Shown here piece after piece: positions 6,832 through 9,026 of a DNA stretch of 9,026 nucleotides. Source of the stretch: Phycisphaerae bacterium. GTDB taxonomy: Bacteria > Planctomycetota > Phycisphaerae > Sedimentisphaerales > UBA12454. Each line of letters starts with the position of its first letter. Position 1 is the first letter of the stretch. The position numbers were made by a program, and so were the translations under genes. A model generated the notes under the pieces. The model worked only from the letters and a program-made list of their open reading frames with translations. It was not told the DNA's origin and searched no databases. The stretch covers positions 1 to 9,026 of the forward strand of contig JAQTQF010000057.1 of the NCBI GenBank assembly GCA_028712345.1. Reading direction: 5' to 3'.

Positions 6832-9026
6832 ATGGCTAAAAGGTTGAATAAAAAAGTTGCAATTATTGGTTCTCTGGTTTTGGCAATTTTGATTATGGCG
6901 GCAATATTTTTGATTTTAAGAATGAACAGAGACCCTGAAAAGTTCATAGCTGATGCTCAAGTGGCGTTGGCTCTTGAAGAGCCCGATTACAAAGCTGCCG
7001 AAAGCGCCTACGGCCAGGCTTTTAGATATTCAAAGGGTGTCGACAAGAAGATAGATGTCCTGTTTAAACTTGCGGATATGTACCGTCAGATGAATGAATG
7101 GCCGAAGGTGGCAGGCTGCTGGAACAACATTATTAATTATGACACGCAGAATCTTAAAGCTCGTTTAGCGCTGCTCGATTACTCTTACCAGATTGCTTCC
7201 AGTGGAAGCTGGACAATGTGGAAACAGGTGGAATCAAATGTTTCCGAATTGATTGGGAAAGAACTTGACACCAGTCCAAGAATGTATCGTATAAAAGGAC
7301 AGGCTCTTCTGGAACTTGTAGCACGCGGACAGGTAACTGATAAAGAGGCAGGGATTAATGATGCCATTGAAAACCTGCAAAAGGCCTCGCAGGAAGAACC
7401 GAATAATGTGGATACATATCAGTATCTTGCGGATGCCATAATTCAAAAAGGGCAGATTTTTGTTGCCAAGGGAGTGTTGAATGCAGCGGATAACGCCAAA
7501 CAGGAAGCCTTTAAGGTACTGCTTAAAGGGGTTGAAAATCTTCCGGATGAATCGAAGGCTTATATAAATCTTTACAATAGCCGACTGGCGGGAATCGAAC
7601 AAAATTCCGCTGAGTTCAAAAAACTTGAATCTGACCTTATTGACCTGATTGAAAAGTTTAAAGACAGTCCGCTTCCTTATTTTGCGATTACCAAATTATA
7701 CAGCAAAGATGTCAAGAGTGTTGATAAAGCCATTGCCTCGGCCGAAAAGGCAAGAGAACTTGACAATCAGAATGTGTCCTATGCGTTGACGCTGGCAGAC
7801 CTTCGTTACAGAAAATATGTACTCTTGAACAATGAGGATGATTTTCAAAAGGCGATTGACATTGCCACGGAAGCCTTAGGTTTTCCGGACAGTCTGGATA
7901 TACCTGGGCCACGAGCCAGAATAAGTTTTATAAACAGATATTCTCTTCATAATTTTCTCGCAAATTGTTTTGTGGAAAAGGCTCTTGGGTTGTCGGAAGG
8001 GAACTTGGATAAAGCAAAATGGCTCCAGAGGGCCGAGCAGGAGGTTTATGAAATAAATCAATTGCTGGGAAGCGCGGAAAATCCCTATGCCATAATGTGG
8101 CGTGGAAGGCTCTTGCTTGCCGAGGGGAAAATAAATGAAGCGGTGGTTCATTTGAATACCGCATATGACGCTCTTACCGCTGCCGCACAAACCCAGGTTG
8201 ATATGCAGATTGGCAGGCTTTCCTACGATCTGGCGAGAATTTTTCAAAACTCTTCTGAGGTCGGAGCTGCCGTTAAATACTATTCAACCGCCTTTAAAAA
8301 TGGAATTTATTACCTAAAGCCTGAGTCGGTACTGAATTTTGCTGCCGTTTTGCTGAGAGTACAGGATTGGAATAACTCGATTGATTTGATTAATGTTTAC
8401 GATAAGAACTTTTCTGAAAATGACAGAAGCCGAATTATTCGGATAACCGCGTATATCAGCGCAAATATGTTTGACGAAGCGAAAGAACTGCTCGACAAAA
8501 TGCCGCAAGACGACCCGAATACCGCAAAATTAAAATATACATATATCAAAGGCAGAATGAACAGGGTCGGCTCGATCATTGCAAATAGTACGGATACCGA
8601 GCAGTCCGTGCAGGATGCGAATACTGTTAAATTGCGGGCGGAGTACGATACCCTTAAAAATCAGTTGAGTAAGGCAGCCGATCAGGTAGTGTCGTTTGGC
8701 GTAGAAAAACTGGCAGAATCGGATGTTATTGATTTATGCAGACAGTATGTTTCACTGACAGAGAATGAAAAAGCTTTAAAGCTTGCAGATACTTACCTGC
8801 GGGATAATCCGAACAGCGTAAATGTGAAAGTTTCTCAGCTTATGCTTAATGAGCCGGTGCCGGCAGATGTGCCGCCGGACAGAATGAACGAACTGAAGAT
8901 TAAGGCGATGGAGTCTATTCATTCGCCGCTCTTAAAGGCGTTGCTTTTTGGAGAGTTTTACTATGTCAATGCCCAGAGTGATAAAGCCGCTGAGTATTAC
9001 AATCAAGCGATTAAATTATCTCCCGG
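6832..9026 (+). CDS. Large membrane-anchored TPR protein, 3'-truncated by window edge
   Basis: A tetratricopeptide-repeat protein of at least 731 residues, still open at the right edge. It starts at an ATG with AGAAGGA ending 8 bases upstream. A basic N-terminus (MAKRLNKK) and one membrane helix (about 9-30) indicate an inner-membrane anchor with the rest probably periplasmic. There is no lipobox, unlike the PrsT-type TPR lipoproteins of other exosortase loci. The body is almost wholly helical. TPR-like units are visible around 76-107, 175-210, 418-447 and 470-525, and a near-canonical one (SDKAAEYYNQAIKLSP) lies at the cut end. The gene follows epsI by 36 bases with no terminator between. 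By position and architecture it is probably the scaffold that TPR proteins provide in exopolysaccharide/exosortase loci, perhaps joining synthesis, export and sorting machinery. TPR alone does not identify the partner, so the specific role is inference. Confidence 0.9.
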   Translation, partial: MAKRLNKKVAIIGSLVLAILIMAAIFLILRMNRDPEKFIADAQVALALEEPDYKAAESAYGQAFRYSKGVDKKIDVLFKLADMYRQMNEWPKVAGCWNNIINYDTQNLKARLALLDYSYQIASSGSWTMWKQVESNVSELIGKELDTSPRMYRIKGQALLELVARGQVTDKEAGINDAIENLQKASQEEPNNVDTYQYLADAIIQKGQIFVAKGVLNAADNAKQEAFKVLLKGVENLPDESKAYINLYNSRLAGIEQNSAEFKKLESDLIDLIEKFKDSPLPYFAITKLYSKDVKSVDKAIASAEKARELDNQNVSYALTLADLRYRKYVLLNNEDDFQKAIDIATEALGFPDSLDIPGPRARISFINRYSLHNFLANCFVEKALGLSEGNLDKAKWLQRAEQEVYEINQLLGSAENPYAIMWRGRLLLAEGKINEAVVHLNTAYDALTAAAQTQVDMQIGRLSYDLARIFQNSSEVGAAVKYYSTAFKNGIYYLKPESVLNFAAVLLRVQDWNNSIDLINVYDKNFSENDRSRIIRITAYISANMFDEAKELLDKMPQDDPNTAKLKYTYIKGRMNRVGSIIANSTDTEQSVQDANTVKLRAEYDTLKNQLSKAADQVVSFGVEKLAESDVIDLCRQYVSLTENEKALKLADTYLRDNPNSVNVKVSQLMLNEPVPADVPPDRMNELKIKAMESIHSPLLKALLFGEFYYVNAQSDKAAEYYNQAIKLSP

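Overview
The window looks like chromosome from an anaerobic, diderm (Gram-negative type) bacterium with moderate GC content. All five genes lie on the + strand. The anaerobic inference rests on a single-chain pyruvate:ferredoxin oxidoreductase. The diderm inference rests on two lipoproteins with clear lipoboxes, one of them a Wza-type outer-membrane polysaccharide exporter. The sequence style and the exosortase/EpsI/TPR gene set fit anaerobic Planctomycetota (Phycisphaerae, Sedimentisphaerales-like) best. That placement is an inference from familiarity with the group and was not tested by a search. Verrucomicrobiota, Lentisphaerota, Omnitrophota or deltaproteobacterial lineages remain possible.

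Layout. Positions 1-2346 hold the C-terminal two thirds of nifJ (PFOR), cut by the window's left edge. Eleven bases later comes a 217-residue lipoprotein of unknown function (2358-3011), probably co-transcribed with nifJ. A 28-nt hairpin directly after its stop codon may end that unit. Positions 3012-3390 are non-coding and rich in candidate control elements: tandem 9-bp CTGTTTA-type repeats, a possible sigma70 promoter, and a perfect CGGCAG-ATA-CTGCCG palindrome at the predicted transcription start. They are followed by a leader of about 155 nt.

From 3391 to the right edge is a second, tightly packed unit. It encodes a Wza-like outer-membrane polysaccharide export lipoprotein with a large insertion, an exosortase with its Cys/Arg/His active-site triad, an EpsI-family exosortase partner whose start overlaps the exosortase stop by 4 bases, and a large membrane-anchored TPR protein that runs off the window.

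How they fit together. The second unit is the start of an exopolysaccharide-plus-protein-sorting (PEP-CTERM/exosortase type) locus. The TPR protein and exporter would serve polymer assembly and passage through the outer membrane. The exosortase and EpsI would process C-terminally tagged exported proteins and link them to the envelope or extracellular matrix. Glycosyltransferases, a Wzc-like copolymerase and Wzx/Wzy-type proteins are expected just to the right, but none is visible here. No sorting-tag (PEP-CTERM) substrate is encoded in the window. I see no RNA genes, insertion sequences, CRISPR arrays or attachment sites.
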